This document shows, piece by piece, positions 11,801-24,512 of a stretch of DNA of 64,000 bases. The stretch is from Oxyruncus cristatus (Eukaryota > Chordata > Aves > Passeriformes > Cotingidae), in the NCBI GenBank assembly GCA_013399855.1, contig VXAY01002920.1:231192-295191 (forward strand), read 5' to 3'. Under the pieces are notes generated by a model. It was not told the DNA's origin. It saw only the letters and a program-made list of their open reading frames with translations, and searched no databases. The translations under genes and the position numbers were made by a program. Every line of letters starts with the position of its first letter. The first letter of the stretch is position 1.

Positions 11801-14800
11801 TTCACTGTTAGATTCCTGCAGGAACCTCTCCTTGATTTTAGTCCCCTTTTAACTTTCTTTAACAAGGCTCTCTTGGTTTGACACAGTATTGCTTAGAATA
11901 TTCAGTGTTTAGGTTAAAACAGGTGGGGTGGCTCTCTTTTAAAACTGAGTAGAAAAAGGGAGCAGGAGCACGGTTTAACATAAAGCCTGCACCACTGCAG
12001 AGGGGGCACTGAAAAATAAATACACTTTTAAAATCTGGCGAACACCTCTGGAACAGAGCTCAACACAATCGGCAGGCATCAAGGTGCGCTAGCTCCTTTA
12101 CCTGCTGGTATTTCAGCAGTTATTTAACCCTAGTTGTTCATCAGTGTTGACATGTTCACATTCCAAGTGTATTCAGACAAAGGTGCAACTCCTCACTGAT
12201 TTCCCCCCCCCCAGGAATGTTTTCTGACAGCATGAGCTCTGTGGACATGAGGTTCTGGAACACTTCCATTCCTTCTCCCAGACCCTCAGCCCCCAACACA
12301 GCCACTCCTAGGGGTAAAGCTGGGCAGGCACTTACACTGGGATACTACACCTGACCTTGGTCTGTGATGGCTGCACTGAATAACCTGAATTCCACACCAC
12401 TTCCAAGAAAAATCCCTGCAAGGCTAAGAAGTGCAGTTAACAGTTTAACAGTCAATGGATCTAAGCCATAAATTGGTGATGGATTTTTAGGCTCTTGTTT
12501 TGTAGATGTCCCTCCTCCAGTTCCACAGCACCACCACACTGGCATCAATGAAGCTCTGAATCTGAACTGTTTTTCACTCCTGAGCATTTAACAGCTTCTT
12601 CCATAGCCAGGATTTCTCCCCACTTGTCACCAGACAGCCAAACTGTAGGACAGATCTCCTGAAAAAACACCTCCAACCTCACCAGCAGTGAGCCAGATAA
12701 GCTCAAATTGAAATATATATCCATGCCCAGGAGAAATTAATTCAGCATATCCCATTACAGCACTTCTAACCATGTCTTTAGAAAGAAAACATTATTTTTG
12801 GCAACAGAAAGTTTACAAAAAAAAAAAGAACTTCCCTGAAGCTGGGAAGACAGTAAAAAAAAAAAAAAGACAAATAGTAATAATAATAATAAAAGAAGTT
12901 CCACACATGCACACAGCCATGTTTCAGCTAGATGCTAGATATAGGAAAAAAAAATAATTAAGGCAAACACAGAGTTGATATTCCAGGTACCAGAAAGGCA
13001 CCAGAAAAAGATAACAAGCTGCACACTTCAATAAAAGAAGATTTTTAAATCAGGTATATTCACACCCCAAGTGATAAAAACACCAGGACACAAGTTGGTT
13101 CCCAAATCAAAGTTTAATTTACACAGCTGGTAACTCAAAAATACATTTGCAACGGAAACTACCAAGAAATATGAAAGTTCTCACAGGGTTATTTCTCTGG
13201 GGAGAGCCAGATTTAAATGATTTGCCCGTGACCACATCCCACAGTGTGACAGCACTGAAGAGAGATTAAAATACAACGTTTCTAGATATGTGCCTTGACA
13301 CAATTCCACCCAAACCTGCTAAAGCAAACTAACCCTGCTCTGCAATTCCAGTATTTCCAGACACAGGCATCTTCAAGACAGCTGTTAAATGCTCAGGAAG
13401 CTGTGGTAGTCATAAACTGCTACTTTTGGTCATCAAAAATTATAAAGTCAGTTGCCAGGGTATTGTTTAAAGACCGCTTTCTTGTGAAAGTAAATGATTT
13501 GCCAGGTCTCTTGTGAATTCTAGATCTTGCACTTGCTTCTTCAGAATTTCATACAATTTGTGATAGTACTGTTACTCCGTACGATGGTTATTCTGCAAGT
13601 GGGAAACATGGGTATGGAATCCCTGGGGTCATGAATTACGGGGCAAAAGGACATGCTGGGTGGGCTCCTAACTTTATTTTAAAATTAGAAGGTTCCCTAG
13701 AGGTGTTTTGCAGCCTCCACCTCCTGAGGTTTTCAAACCCCAGTTGGACAAAGCCCTGAGAGCAGTCTGAGCACAGAGCTGACTCTGCCTTGGGCAGGAT
13801 CTGGACTAGACCCTTCCTGAGCCGCCATATCCCTCTCTCACTGCTGCCAGTTCCAGAGGTCCCTCCAATTCCGTCCTCTCCAACAGTGCTACTCCACCAG
13901 GTGTTTATTAATTTAATTTGATACATTTGTTCCTGCACTCCAGGGACTGCCAAGTGCATGATTTCACACTTGTGACTGTGCCTGAAGTGGAAAATAAACC
14001 TCTTCTCCTGCTGTCAAAACCTCCCAACCATTTTCCTTCTCACAAAAGCCTTTCACTTTGATCTTGCAAGAACTAACACAGTATTTGTGATTGCTAATAG
14101 CACAAAATCTCCCAGTATTACCATCCTTCCCCCAGGCTTCGGCAATTCGCTGCTTGTTCACATAAAAAGTACGTTGTGAACAGCTCAACTAGAACTCCCT
14201 CTGCTAAACCCCACTTTTTTTAACAATTGAGTGAAGAAACCATCACCACATTCATTTCCGCAGTCAGCACTCAACCATCTGCTCTTTTAAGAGGAACTCT
14301 GCCCCTGCACACAGGTGACTGTAAGGAGAGGTAATACAATGCAAAAGGGACCTTCATAGTGTATGTTTGTGCTGCCACGTAACAAATACAATCAGCAGGT
14401 TACTTTCTCCACAACTCTTTTAGGGAGCTTGGAAAGCTGCCTAATATTTAGAGCTTCCTAGCCTGCTAATTCTCAAGTTAAATTAATGTATTTAAAAGGT
14501 CAGACTGTGAAATTCACATCTATCTCTGCAGCTTCTTTTAATTACCTACTCCAGGAACACCACGAGAAACTGTGACCCAACTGGGCAATCCTACAAAGTT
14601 CCTACCACTCCCTGTTCAGAAACAAGTCCATACTCCAAGAGGTAAAAGGCAGGCACTTCCAAAGTGGGTCAGAAGGGATACACATCTACAGAGCTGACTA
14701 CCTCCTATGTAGCTGACTCTTGGGAAAAGCTGCAAAAATACCAATCCTGAAACCACTCGTGCCCCTCTGTATTCCATGGCCACAGATCTGCCGGTAACTC

Positions 14801-15023
14801 TGGGAGCAGAACTGGCCGAGTTGGACTTCACCTCGGACATAACCACCTGAGTTGGGAAGAGGAGGAAGAGGTAAAAGAAGCAAACTCACCTGGATTCAGA
14901 CCTGGATCTAGATTTTGACCTGGAGCGCCTGGAATCCTCCTTAGAGCGAGATCTTGCAGGGGTGTGTCTCCCCGACTTGCCAGACCCATGAGCACTTCCA
15001 CTTCTGGAAGCAGAGCGGGATTC
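5810..15023 (-). CDS. TRA2B: Transformer-2 beta splicing regulator (exon 1 missing in gap)
   Basis: This is the nuclear SR-like protein that binds GAA-rich exonic enhancers. Coding exons (GT-AG) are 14890-15023, 11480-11642, 11022-11210, 10073-10188, 9220-9303, 6865-6927, 6347-6420 and 5810-5820. Together they give 834 nt in one frame (277 codons plus stop). The order is an N-terminal RS domain, then one RRM with RNP2 'VFGLSL' and RNP1 'RGFAFVYF', then the linker '[13 protein letters not shown]', a Gly-rich stretch and a C-terminal RS domain ending SYSPRRY. The pair '[16 protein letters not shown]' distinguishes TRA2B from TRA2A. The first visible coding exon begins with [10 protein letters not shown], which in mammals follows the roughly 12-residue exon 1 peptide. 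No matching exon 1 is visible, so it most likely lies in the gap at 21095-21944. The gene is AT-rich compared with the GC-rich genes to its right. Confidence 0.96.
6218..6338 (+). mobile_element. Short CR1 3' end beside a TRA2B splice donor
   Basis: It contains 'ggcagggcttggagcaacctgg', 'ggaaggtgtccctg', 'aaggtcccttccaacccaa' and the terminal 'cattccatgattccatga' repeats of CR1. Its last bases run into the intron side of the donor of the TRA2B exon at 6347-6420. A small tandem array of 'aggccaggcct' units (about 6194-6227) sits at its 5' side. Confidence 0.85.
7758..7853 (-). mobile_element. Short CR1 3' end in TRA2B intron
   Basis: The plus strand reads 'ggaatcatggaatggtttgg', 'ctggaagagactctaaagcccat' and 'ccatgggcagggacaccttcc', the reverse complement of a CR1 tail. 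Only about 95 bases are recognisable. Confidence 0.8.
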
Positions 15024-15293
15024 CTGCACGCAGATATTGAAAGCCTAATTTGGACACAATTCCTTGTTTACCTACGGGCTGCAAACAAGCTCCAGTGAAA
15101 TCAATGGAAATATTCATAGCTACGTGTCCGGGCAGTTGGATTAGCACTGCCTAGATTGTTAAGGAGGTTGTTTTTTTTTTTTTTTTTCCCTGGTAGACAC
15201 TTCTTTACCCTGCATGTACTTTTTGCTATTAAACAGATAATGCATGCATGTTTAGCAAAATATACAGGGACACATAAACAGACTAGTAATTAC

Positions 15294-15571
15294 TTAGCGT
15301 AGTGCTTTCAGATTCCAGATTACTTCTTATCTTAACTTCATTTTTATTCCTTTTCTTCATTCTTCCGTTTCAAATTCTGACTTCTTTCATCTTCCCCACT
15401 TCACACAAATTGCTCAATATTCTACAAGTGGGACTTCTGGTCTGATAATTAGCATGCATTCACTTTCTTTTTTTTCAAATTTCAGCTTCACTTATTCCTG
15501 AGCTTCAAATAATTCTCATTTATAAAACTTGTCAAATGGCGACTTCCGCATTTTCCTTCTTCAACATTAAC
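15294..15571 (-). other. TRA2B: TRA2B 'poison' exon 2 (non-coding, autoregulatory)
   Basis: On the minus strand an acceptor (tctattaa-G) and a donor (gtaattac) bracket 278 nt. This is close to the roughly 276-nt ultraconserved exon 2 of mammalian TRA2B. The interval is packed with GAA-type purine motifs (GAAGAAGG, GGAAGATGAAAGAAG, GGAAGAATGAAGAAAAGG), the binding sites of Tra2-beta itself. If spliced in after the 12-codon exon 1 in phase 0, the frame stops at 15488-15490 after 27 codons. In mammals inclusion of this exon prevents productive translation and lets the protein limit its own level. The same function in birds is inferred from conservation. Confidence 0.85.
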
Positions 15572-18500
15572 CTTAATAGAAAAAGAACAGGATGAAGAAT
15601 ATTTAAGAACTCCAGGATAAAATCTAGTGCCAAAACTGAAACTAGAAAAAAAAAAAATGTGCTGTGGACTTTTACTATAAATGCAGTTTAAGCATTGAAT
15701 CTACCAAAGCCCTATGATTTTATCAACAGGTTCAGTCAACTCAGTTTAACTTAACACTAAGCAACTGAATTTGCTATTTATGCCTGTATTTAATATACCA
15801 AGTGCACCTGGATCAGCTGAGTACCTACTAAGGAATTGTAGCATCAGGAAACTCAAAATAATTTGCGCTATCAGCCACATACTGAGACAGAATCCATCAG
15901 AAGTGACTCCAGGAAGGTCCTGCTGCGGTCACCGACCAACGTGCTTTTGAATGCAGAAAGCACAACGTGGTTGGGCCTTCAGTGAACTCCAATAATCTGA
16001 ATTTTGGGCCATTTTGCAGTTGAGCAGCCCTGGTGTGCAGGTTTCTGAGTGCACGCACCCCCAGCTGCCTGCACAAGTGGGGGTTACACATCCAGGCTCT
16101 GTGCTTCCATGGAAATCAGCATTTTCCACCACCCAAAAACGCCCCACGCTCCAAGAGTGCTCTGGAATCACACCCCCATCTGCTCTGTTATTTACTGATA
16201 ATCTTCTTTGGTACTGAGATAACCTAATTAGCAGTTTCAACTTATGTATTTTTATCTTTAGATCACTGTAATGCTTAGCTTCAGTCACATGCCTTGAACA
16301 CTTCAACACACTAGGAGGTATTCTTAATTTCAAGTTATTAGAGGAAATTTAAAATTCAGCAAAAATTCTACTTCTTCCTAAAAAAGAATTCTACATTTAG
16401 TGTAAAATGCGATGAAGAATGATCATTAATGACAGCAAAGTACCAGATTTTTGTCAAAAATCCCTTGTTTTATCTGTGCAACATCTCAAACCTGAACACT
16501 ATTTTAACAGGAATCCTGGACTGAGCATTCAGAAATTCACTTGCTGACTCAAAATTAATCAAGTTTAAACCACTTCCATACAACTTAACCCAAATCTTAG
16601 CTCTTTACAATTTCCTACCATGCAATATGGGGAGGGGGGGAAATGACTTACAGGATAAAGCAGATTTTCAATTAATTCCAAGAACAACAGAAATTGCCCA
16701 AAGTTGTCAAGGCATATTCTCTGTTCAAATTGTCAAAGTTTTGTTCTGAACTACAGCTGCCCCATATACTGACCTACAAAGGGCAAACACTGAGAAGTAA
16801 TTACAGTTAAAATTAGCAGATTTAACCTAAATTCATTACTACCTTCAAAAGGAAACATTCCACAGAAATGAGTTCTGAGTTAATGTATTAATTTAGCCAC
16901 AAGAAGCCGTAACTCCTAAAAAGTTAGACACAGCAAGACTGAAGAAGGGTTAAACCCCAGAACTAAGCAGTTCTTCATGTGAGGAAAAATACTTTAATTC
17001 ACAACAGATAATCTGGGCAAGACAGAAGGAGCCGTGTCTAAAGACAGGGGGACTGAGGCTGGAAAGGACAGGAGAATGCAGGATGAGAGAGAAGCAGCAG
17101 GGAGCACCTTGCCCACAAACACATCCCAAACCCTTTGCAGAGCTTTTCAAAGTCAAAAGCTTTGAAGAAGGAAAGAATTGGTGAATCTTCATTTATTTGG
17201 TAGGTTTTTTGGGCAATCTTTGCTGTATTATGTTAAGGTTGATGTGGGATCTGGACAGAGGAGTAGAAATTTGGGAAGAAAAATCTGAAAACTATCTCTC
17301 AAATCAGCAAATTGACCTGCTGGCTTATTTTCATCCAGCTCCTTTGGACATCACAGCATTTCCCAGTTTTTAAATACTGACATTTGGTTTCTACATTGTC
17401 CCCAATCCACATTTTACAGGATTATGCCACCTCTTTATTCCAGCCTCAAAGGAATTTGTTGCACCTCACCTGCTCCAGACATCACTAGGACTGGTAAAAG
17501 CCCCCAAAATTTCCCAAGTTGTCACCCTTCCCACCCCCAAACCCCAGGAAATCCTCCCCACCCAAAATTCCACAAACCAGGAGTCTGCAGCATTCCAAAC
17601 TTAGTTTACACCCCATTACCCCTGAGGGTTCACACCAGTCACTCCCACAGCTCACTAAAACTGGACTTTTTGTTGTCCTTCATATTTTCTTTTTCCAATT
17701 TTTTCCTCTTTCACTCTGTGAATTTTAACTTATTTAAAAATGCCAAATTGTCTCCTGTGATGCCATGTAAAAGAGGGAAGAAAGATCCTTCTTCATCCTG
17801 CCTATATTACAGCACTGCTGGTCAGCAGATTGAGACTCTTTCCACTACTAAATGATCATTTTTTTCTAACCTTGAGTTTGTCCAGTGTGAATTTAAAACC
17901 CCACCAAATCCCTTGATCTTTACCAACAGTTTTTCCCCTTCCTCAGGCATTACTGGAATTCAGATGGAAGCCCTGAAGTCCAGGCTTGTGGTTTCCAAGG
18001 GATTCTTTCCAGACTTCAGGCACATTAAAAACAAAGTGTGATACTGCAGTGATGGTATTTTGAGCAGCTCTAAGCACATTCATAAAGAATGTCACAATAC
18101 TCCAGGAGCAGGGAATGTCACACAGCAGGATAATTTGGGGGGCAGGAGGTAGGAAAGGTTTCCATGGGCAGAAGCAGCTGGAAGCTCTGTGATGGCCACG
18201 AGATTCTTCTCACATCCAGTTTTTTCTCACAGGAATGCAACGTACAGATTTCAGTCAATAATGTAAGATAGAGAAATAAAAGTATTAGGGCTTTCATAAT
18301 CAAAGATTCCTATAAACTTATGTATTTCCACTTGTTTTCCTAGAGAAAGGTACAGCCTCACATGTCACATCAGATCTGCAGCCCATTTATCCAAGGTCTG
18401 TCTGTGCTGACTTCACATTCCTCAACCTCTCCACTACAGAATTTAGCAACTGAGCCCACAAAAAACAATAGCTTTTGCCTCTTCCCCCTGAGGGACACAA

Positions 18501-21094
18501 TCACCAGCTCAGATTGAGTGCTGGGGGGAGCCTGGAAGGAAAAGCAGAATCACCCCTTTCCACAAGTTTCTGAACTCCACAAAAAAAGACAAGAATGTGC
18601 TTTGAAAAATCAAGCTGGAGTTTCCTCCCACCACCTGGGCCACTGGTGCTGACCCTGGGGGCTCCTTCAGTGCCCCAGGCTGGCAAGGGATTAATGCATC
18701 AGCAAAACCCAAATTATTTTCTGACAGCTTTGGGTACTGAATCAGCCCCCCAGGAGGTCAGATCAAGTGCCAGCTGGTGAAGGAGGAACACAGGGAATGA
18801 TCCATCTTTTTGGAGGCACATAGCTATCAGCTTGTCTCTAGCCTTCTCAAACTGCCTCCCTAGACATCTTCCTGCCACCATTTAGTAATAAAACTCACCA
18901 TTTTTTAAAATATATGATTGAAATACCTTGTAAGTTATCTGTAAATTGAGCATTTATATCATGCAAGTCACTCTGCTAAAAAAAAAAAAACCAAACACAC
19001 AAATAAAGCCCTGACTCATACTGAAGTTTCTGATCACAAATCAACCCATCACTATCAGAATTAACTAATTCATAGGATGAGACTCTATTTTTCCCTTTAA
19101 CTGGACTTTTTCCAACCCCTCCAGGCCTGAATCCCATGAACTTCCGTGAGAACAATTTCAGTGAAAACAAAATAAACTTGGAAAACCCTGGCATTGCAGC
19201 ACAGTGACAGTATCTGAAGCACATCCGAGTACTTGAAATATTGGTGGCACTTCACAGTTCCTTCAGTCAAAAGGTTTCTCATTATGGAGCATAAGCTGTA
19301 AAAAAGACAGCAAGTGGGGTCTTTTTTCCTTCTGTTTTTCTTTTCAAACCCGGTTGAAGTTTGTGCTGCTGCTGAAATACCAAATCCCCTTAGGGCAAAA
19401 GCACCTAGAATTTCTCGACTCAATCCAGTCGGGCCTGCAAACCGATGCAGCGGGAAGTGGGATAAAAAAAAAAAGATCCAGCTGATTGAATTCCCAGATC
19501 TGACTGACTGTAGGAACAGTACTAGAAGGGAAAGATCAGGAACACATTTTCAGGAGCATGATTCCTGTTGGCAGGCTGGCCTTGGAACAGCTTCACAGGC
19601 ACTTGTCAAGTCCTATCCCGGATTATTTACCCAAACACTGACTCTACTCTGCAGAGACTTCAGCTTGGAAAAGTAGAAAAGCCATTGACTCAGTAAAATA
19701 AAAGCCTTAAATAAGCAAAAAAACCCCCTAAATAACAGTGGCAATAGCATTAAGAAAGCCAATCCCTGCTCCAGTCTGGAACAGCAGGCCTGGAACTGTT
19801 TGGTTTTAGCTTTACAAACATGACCATTCCATACAATTTATCTACTTAAAAGTCACAAAAGTTCAGACAAAACTAATTTTAAGCATCGGCAAAAACTGCC
19901 TGCAGACGATTTTTATATATATATATATATTTTTTAGTAAAAATACAGAAAAGCAGCAAGACAGCAATTCCTGCCCCAAAACCCTGCAGGATGATGTTTC
20001 ACAAAGACTTTGCTACAAAAGTTTTAGCATTTCTACTCATTCTGACCGAAAACACAATGCAGGTTATCCTGACAAACTTTATTAAGCTTAAACTGATTTC
20101 CAGTCTGACTTGTACAACAATTAAGAAAGTAGCTTTAAAAAAAACTGGCACCCAAATACCCACCTTGAGCAAGTACTCCTCCCTCACTAAAACTACACCA
20201 GTGACACGAACACATCAAGGAAGGAGACACTGGGGGTGGCACAAGTCTGTTCCTTAATCCCTTTCACTATTCATTCCCACTTTTAACTTCCTGGAGACCA
20301 AATTTTTCTAACCTCATTTGCCTTGAAGCAGAAACACTCCTGCATCACACCTTGTTATAAGTGAAGCACTAAGAAAAAGCCATATTGTAAGGAAGACACT
20401 GCTCAGGATTACTACATTTTTTAATATTTTTTGTCGCCTCCAGTTTAGACTTTAACTCCTTATCACCTCCACAGCTCCCCCCGATGCTGCAGCGAGTTAG
20501 GACATCAGAATTATGCTGGAAAAAACCCCAAAAGTACTGACCCCAATTTAAAGGAAAACAAGGCTGGTCCACTAAATAAAAAGCAACTGACTGTTAAAGA
20601 GGTCATCCGTAGCGCAGATGCGCATCACAAACGTGAGCCTTAGCAACTCGTCTACTTCGGTATTAACAGAAAACCCATCTGGACAGTGAGATCTCAGAGT
20701 AACTGTGAGGTTTGAAAGAATATCTGCTGCAAGTTTCACAGAGCGAGGGGGTTGCCTTCGACTATTAGGTTTAAATAAGAGCTCGAGCCACCCGTAAGTG
20801 AGGCGGGAGCAGAGCTGTTGTTACAGGCAAGAGGCAGTAAAAGGTATATAAGTCAGAAAGCAGCTCCAAGAGCGGGCTGGAAGGCGGCTCTAGAGAGAGG
20901 AGCGCAGGGTTGCCCGCTGCCCAGGGGCGGGACGGAGGGCGAAGGGCCCCTGAGGCCCCGGGGCCGCCATTTTGTCCCTTCTGGGCGCGCGGTCCCGGCC
21001 CAAGATGGCGCCGGGCGCCCCACGCGGCGCGCGCGGGGAGCGGCCCCAACCCGCCGCCACCTCGCCCGCCCGCCCGCTAGCGGGACACGGGGGA
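15572..21094 (-). other. TRA2B: TRA2B intron 1 (visible part)
   Basis: AT-rich sequence of about 5.5 kb between the poison exon and the assembly gap. It holds a short (at)n run at about 19914-19930 and several A or T homopolymers. No CR1 copy, RNA gene or further exon was recognised. The last 200 bases become CpG-dense and include paired 'aagatggcg' and 'gccattttg' motifs that resemble YY1 sites typical of housekeeping promoters. Confidence 0.6.
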
Positions 21095-21944
21095 NNNNNN
21101 NNNNNNNNNNNNNNNNNNNNNNNNNNNNNNNNNNNNNNNNNNNNNNNNNNNNNNNNNNNNNNNNNNNNNNNNNNNNNNNNNNNNNNNNNNNNNNNNNNNN
21201 NNNNNNNNNNNNNNNNNNNNNNNNNNNNNNNNNNNNNNNNNNNNNNNNNNNNNNNNNNNNNNNNNNNNNNNNNNNNNNNNNNNNNNNNNNNNNNNNNNNN
21301 NNNNNNNNNNNNNNNNNNNNNNNNNNNNNNNNNNNNNNNNNNNNNNNNNNNNNNNNNNNNNNNNNNNNNNNNNNNNNNNNNNNNNNNNNNNNNNNNNNNN
21401 NNNNNNNNNNNNNNNNNNNNNNNNNNNNNNNNNNNNNNNNNNNNNNNNNNNNNNNNNNNNNNNNNNNNNNNNNNNNNNNNNNNNNNNNNNNNNNNNNNNN
21501 NNNNNNNNNNNNNNNNNNNNNNNNNNNNNNNNNNNNNNNNNNNNNNNNNNNNNNNNNNNNNNNNNNNNNNNNNNNNNNNNNNNNNNNNNNNNNNNNNNNN
21601 NNNNNNNNNNNNNNNNNNNNNNNNNNNNNNNNNNNNNNNNNNNNNNNNNNNNNNNNNNNNNNNNNNNNNNNNNNNNNNNNNNNNNNNNNNNNNNNNNNNN
21701 NNNNNNNNNNNNNNNNNNNNNNNNNNNNNNNNNNNNNNNNNNNNNNNNNNNNNNNNNNNNNNNNNNNNNNNNNNNNNNNNNNNNNNNNNNNNNNNNNNNN
21801 NNNNNNNNNNNNNNNNNNNNNNNNNNNNNNNNNNNNNNNNNNNNNNNNNNNNNNNNNNNNNNNNNNNNNNNNNNNNNNNNNNNNNNNNNNNNNNNNNNNN
21901 NNNNNNNNNNNNNNNNNNNNNNNNNNNNNNNNNNNNNNNNNNNN
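21095..21944. other. Assembly gap (850 N)
   Basis: A run of 850 undetermined bases in a CpG island. TRA2B exon 1, encoding the first dozen residues, is expected here because it is absent from both flanks. Reading frames that span the gap are artefacts. Confidence 0.98.
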
Positions 21945-22370
21945 CGCCCGCACGGGAAGTGACGCGCACCCGGGGCCGCGCGCGCGCCCGACGGGACACG
22001 GGACACGCCCCCACCTCGCCCACGGAGAGGACACTGCCCCCAGCGGGAGACCACGCCCCCTTCGTGGAAGGCCACGCCCTTGAACTTTGGACCCACACCG
22101 TGATTGGGAGACCACGCCCTCGCAGTGGCTCCCACCGGGTGAAAGGCCACGCCCACGGATTGGGCGGCGACCACGCCCCCTGAGGCCACGCCCCCGTGCC
22201 CATCACCTTACGGCAAAGCCCCGCCCCTCAGGTGAGGCCTCACCGACCGGGAGGCGAAGGACACGCCCCCAAGTCGTTCACCTTGAGCTGAAGGCCACGC
22301 CTCCGATGAAGCTCCGCCTCTGTGATGCTCCGCCCCCGTGAAAGCCCCGCCCTCCGCCCCTCCGGTGAAA
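21945..22370 (-). promoter_or_regulatory. TRA2B upstream GC-box / KLF-site array
   Basis: Eight CACGCCC sites lie within about 265 bases: 22004-22010, 22052-22058, 22073-22079, 22113-22119, 22148-22154, 22172-22178, 22187-22193 and 22262-22268. Several CCGCCCC or CCCGCCC boxes are mixed in, and two ATTGG boxes (22103-22107, 22159-22163) read CCAAT on the TRA2B strand. Related phrases ('gaccacgccccc', 'aaggccacgccc') recur, so part of the array may be a diverged tandem repeat. There is no TATA box. It is read as the proximal promoter because it lies immediately upstream of the gap expected to hold exon 1. Confidence 0.6.
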
Positions 22371-22849
22371 CTGTGGACGTGTCCCTTCACCTTCCGCAGG
22401 CCGCGGAAACTGCTTAATAATCTGATTACAGAAGGCTTTTTTTTGAGTTTTAAGGCGTCAGTTCAGCGCAGGTGGGGAGAGGGGAGCGGGATGTTTCTAA
22501 CGCGCCCGCTTGAGGGCAGCAAAGCATCGCTGAGCTGGCGTTTTCCCTCCGACCTTGGAGTTATTTCTCCATAAAATGAGTCCAGCGAGGAGAGGCACAA
22601 ACATCTTTTCTCAGTGACGGCTGTTTTCTGTCACAAGCAGCACCAGGACGGCACCGTCACCCTCAAAGGATGTGCAGGGATTAACCCTGGACAGCCCGAC
22701 GGAGAGGACTGCCAAGATTTAAAGCACACACCTCTGGTTTAACCCAAACACAGACTTATTCTGTGCTTTTCAGACCACAACACCGTGCGACGCTTGGAGT
22801 CTGGAGGCAGGAGGAGACATCCCACCTGCTCAGCTCATCGCAGGGAATC

Positions 22850-22950
22850 CCAGAATGGTTTGGGTTGGAAGGGACATTAAAGCTCATCCCATTCTACCCC
22901 CTTCCACTATCCCAGGTTGCTCCAAGCCCCGTCCAACTTGACCTGGACTA
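22850..22950 (-). mobile_element. CR1 3' end fragment
   Basis: The plus strand reads 'cagaatggtttgggttggaagggac', 'ttaaagctcatccca' and 'caggttgctccaagccccgtcc', the reverse complement of the CR1 3' end. It is strongly 5' truncated. Confidence 0.85.
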
Positions 22951-23224
22951 GGTCTGACCTATCTTGGAGTTCTCATCCGCTTCCATCAGCTTTGACACTC
23001 ATGAGAAGACACAACCCAGAGGCTGCTTGGCTGCCTTCCCTTTCCGTCCCAGCCCCAGATAGAAGATGAAGGTGAAAGCATTTTTGCAGCTTTTGCTGGT
23101 TTAGAACCCCCATATGATTTTTTTAATACCACAGGGGGTTTTTTTATGCCACTTTTCAAGGGTTTCATCTCATTGCCTTACAGCATTACAGGGTGTTACA
23201 GCACAGTTAGAGACACACTGATCA

Positions 23225-23575
23225 TGAGCCAGAAGGGACCCACAAGGATCATCTCCTGGTAGATTTGGTCCACCTCCCAGCCCTGCACAGCCCCGGTAAT
23301 CCCACCCTGTCCCTGAGAGTGTTGTCCAAACCCTCCTGGAGCTCTGGCAGCCTGGGGAGCCTGGTCAGTGCCCAACCACCCTCTGGGGGAAGAACCTTTT
23401 CCTGAGATCCGACCTAACCTTGCCCTGACACAGCTCCAGCCCTTCCCTGGGTCCTGTGTCTGGTCCCAGAGGGAAGAGATTGGTGCTGCCCCTTGCGAAG
23501 AAGCTGCAGTCCCCAGTGAGGTCTGACCTCAATCTCCTCTTCTCCAGCTGAACAGACCAGGTGGCCTCAGCCTTT
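23225..23575 (-). mobile_element. CR1 3' end fragment
   Basis: In reverse orientation it carries the CR1 blocks 'caccctctgggggaagaacc', 'ctgacacagctccagcccttccc' and 'aatctcctcttctccagctgaac'. The same variant occurs in forward orientation at 27390-27677, so both come from one CR1 subfamily. Confidence 0.8.
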
Positions 23576-24024
23576 GTTCCTTTTGTTGAGGGAAGTTTAA
23601 TGGCCATTTGTTTTCCAACCCTTGGTCTCTATTTACAAATCTAGGCAGTCCTTGACCCTCAGAGACTGTAAATCCTAAAACTCTGCTCACTACCATCACT
23701 GCAGAACAGGGCACTGCCCACCCCTCCTTGAGCTCTTCCTGCTCACCAGTGAGACTGAGGAGACACTGGCAGGGATAAATCAGCTGGAATTTCCTAGGAA
23801 TGAGGGCCCCTCCCCTGTCCCAGTGGTGGCAGGCGCTCCAATGCTCCTGAAAATGCTCTGAGCAGAACAGGGCACAAGGGAAGCAGGACAGCTGATCTGA
23901 GAGTGCTCAGATCATTCACATTTAAATTTAGGTAACCAAGAGCTGGGGCAGCCTCTCTACCTTTCTGGAACACCCAAGTGGGCACAGGCCCAGGGCAGGG
24001 ATTGTCCCCCTGTGCTGGCACTGC

Positions 24025-24512
24025 TGAGACTCCTCCAGGGCTGTGTCCAGTTCTGGGCCCTTCAGTTCAGGAAGGACATGGAGGGGCTGGAGCGTGTGCA
24101 GGGAAGGGAACGGAGCTGGGAAGGGGCTGGAGCAGCAGGAGGGGCTGAGGGAGCTGGGGGGGCTCAGCCTGGAGCAAAGGAGGCTCAGGGGGGACCTTCT
24201 GGCTCTGCAACTCTCTGACAGGAGGGGGGAGCTGGGGGGGGTCAGGCTCTGCTCCCAGGGAACAAGGGACAGGAGGAGATTTCTCTGTGGCACTGCCTCA
24301 AGCTGTGCCAGGGGACGTTTGGATTGGATATCAGGGAAAATTTCTTCCCTGAAAGGGCTGTCCAGCCCTGGAACAGCTGCCCAGGGCAGTGGTGGAGTCC
24401 CCATCCCTGGAGGGATTTAAAAGCCATGTGGATGTGGCACTTGGGGACAGGGATTAGTGGTGGCCTTGGCAGTGCTGGGGATGGCTGGACTCAATGGTCT
24501 TAAAGGTCTGGA
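24025..24512 (+). mobile_element. CR1 3' end fragment
   Basis: It begins in the reverse transcriptase C-terminal region ('gtgtccagttctgggcccttcag', 'gaaggacatggaggggctggag') and runs through the usual 3' blocks to 'ggctggactcaatggtctt'. It shares the 'gtgcagggaagggaacggagc' variant with the copies at 30360 and 60627. Confidence 0.9.

Noticed and set aside
20818..22206. Reading frames of 370-438 codons on both strands across 21 kb
   Set aside because: They exist only because the 850-base N run contains no stop codons. The flanking residues resemble nothing and the region is a CpG island.
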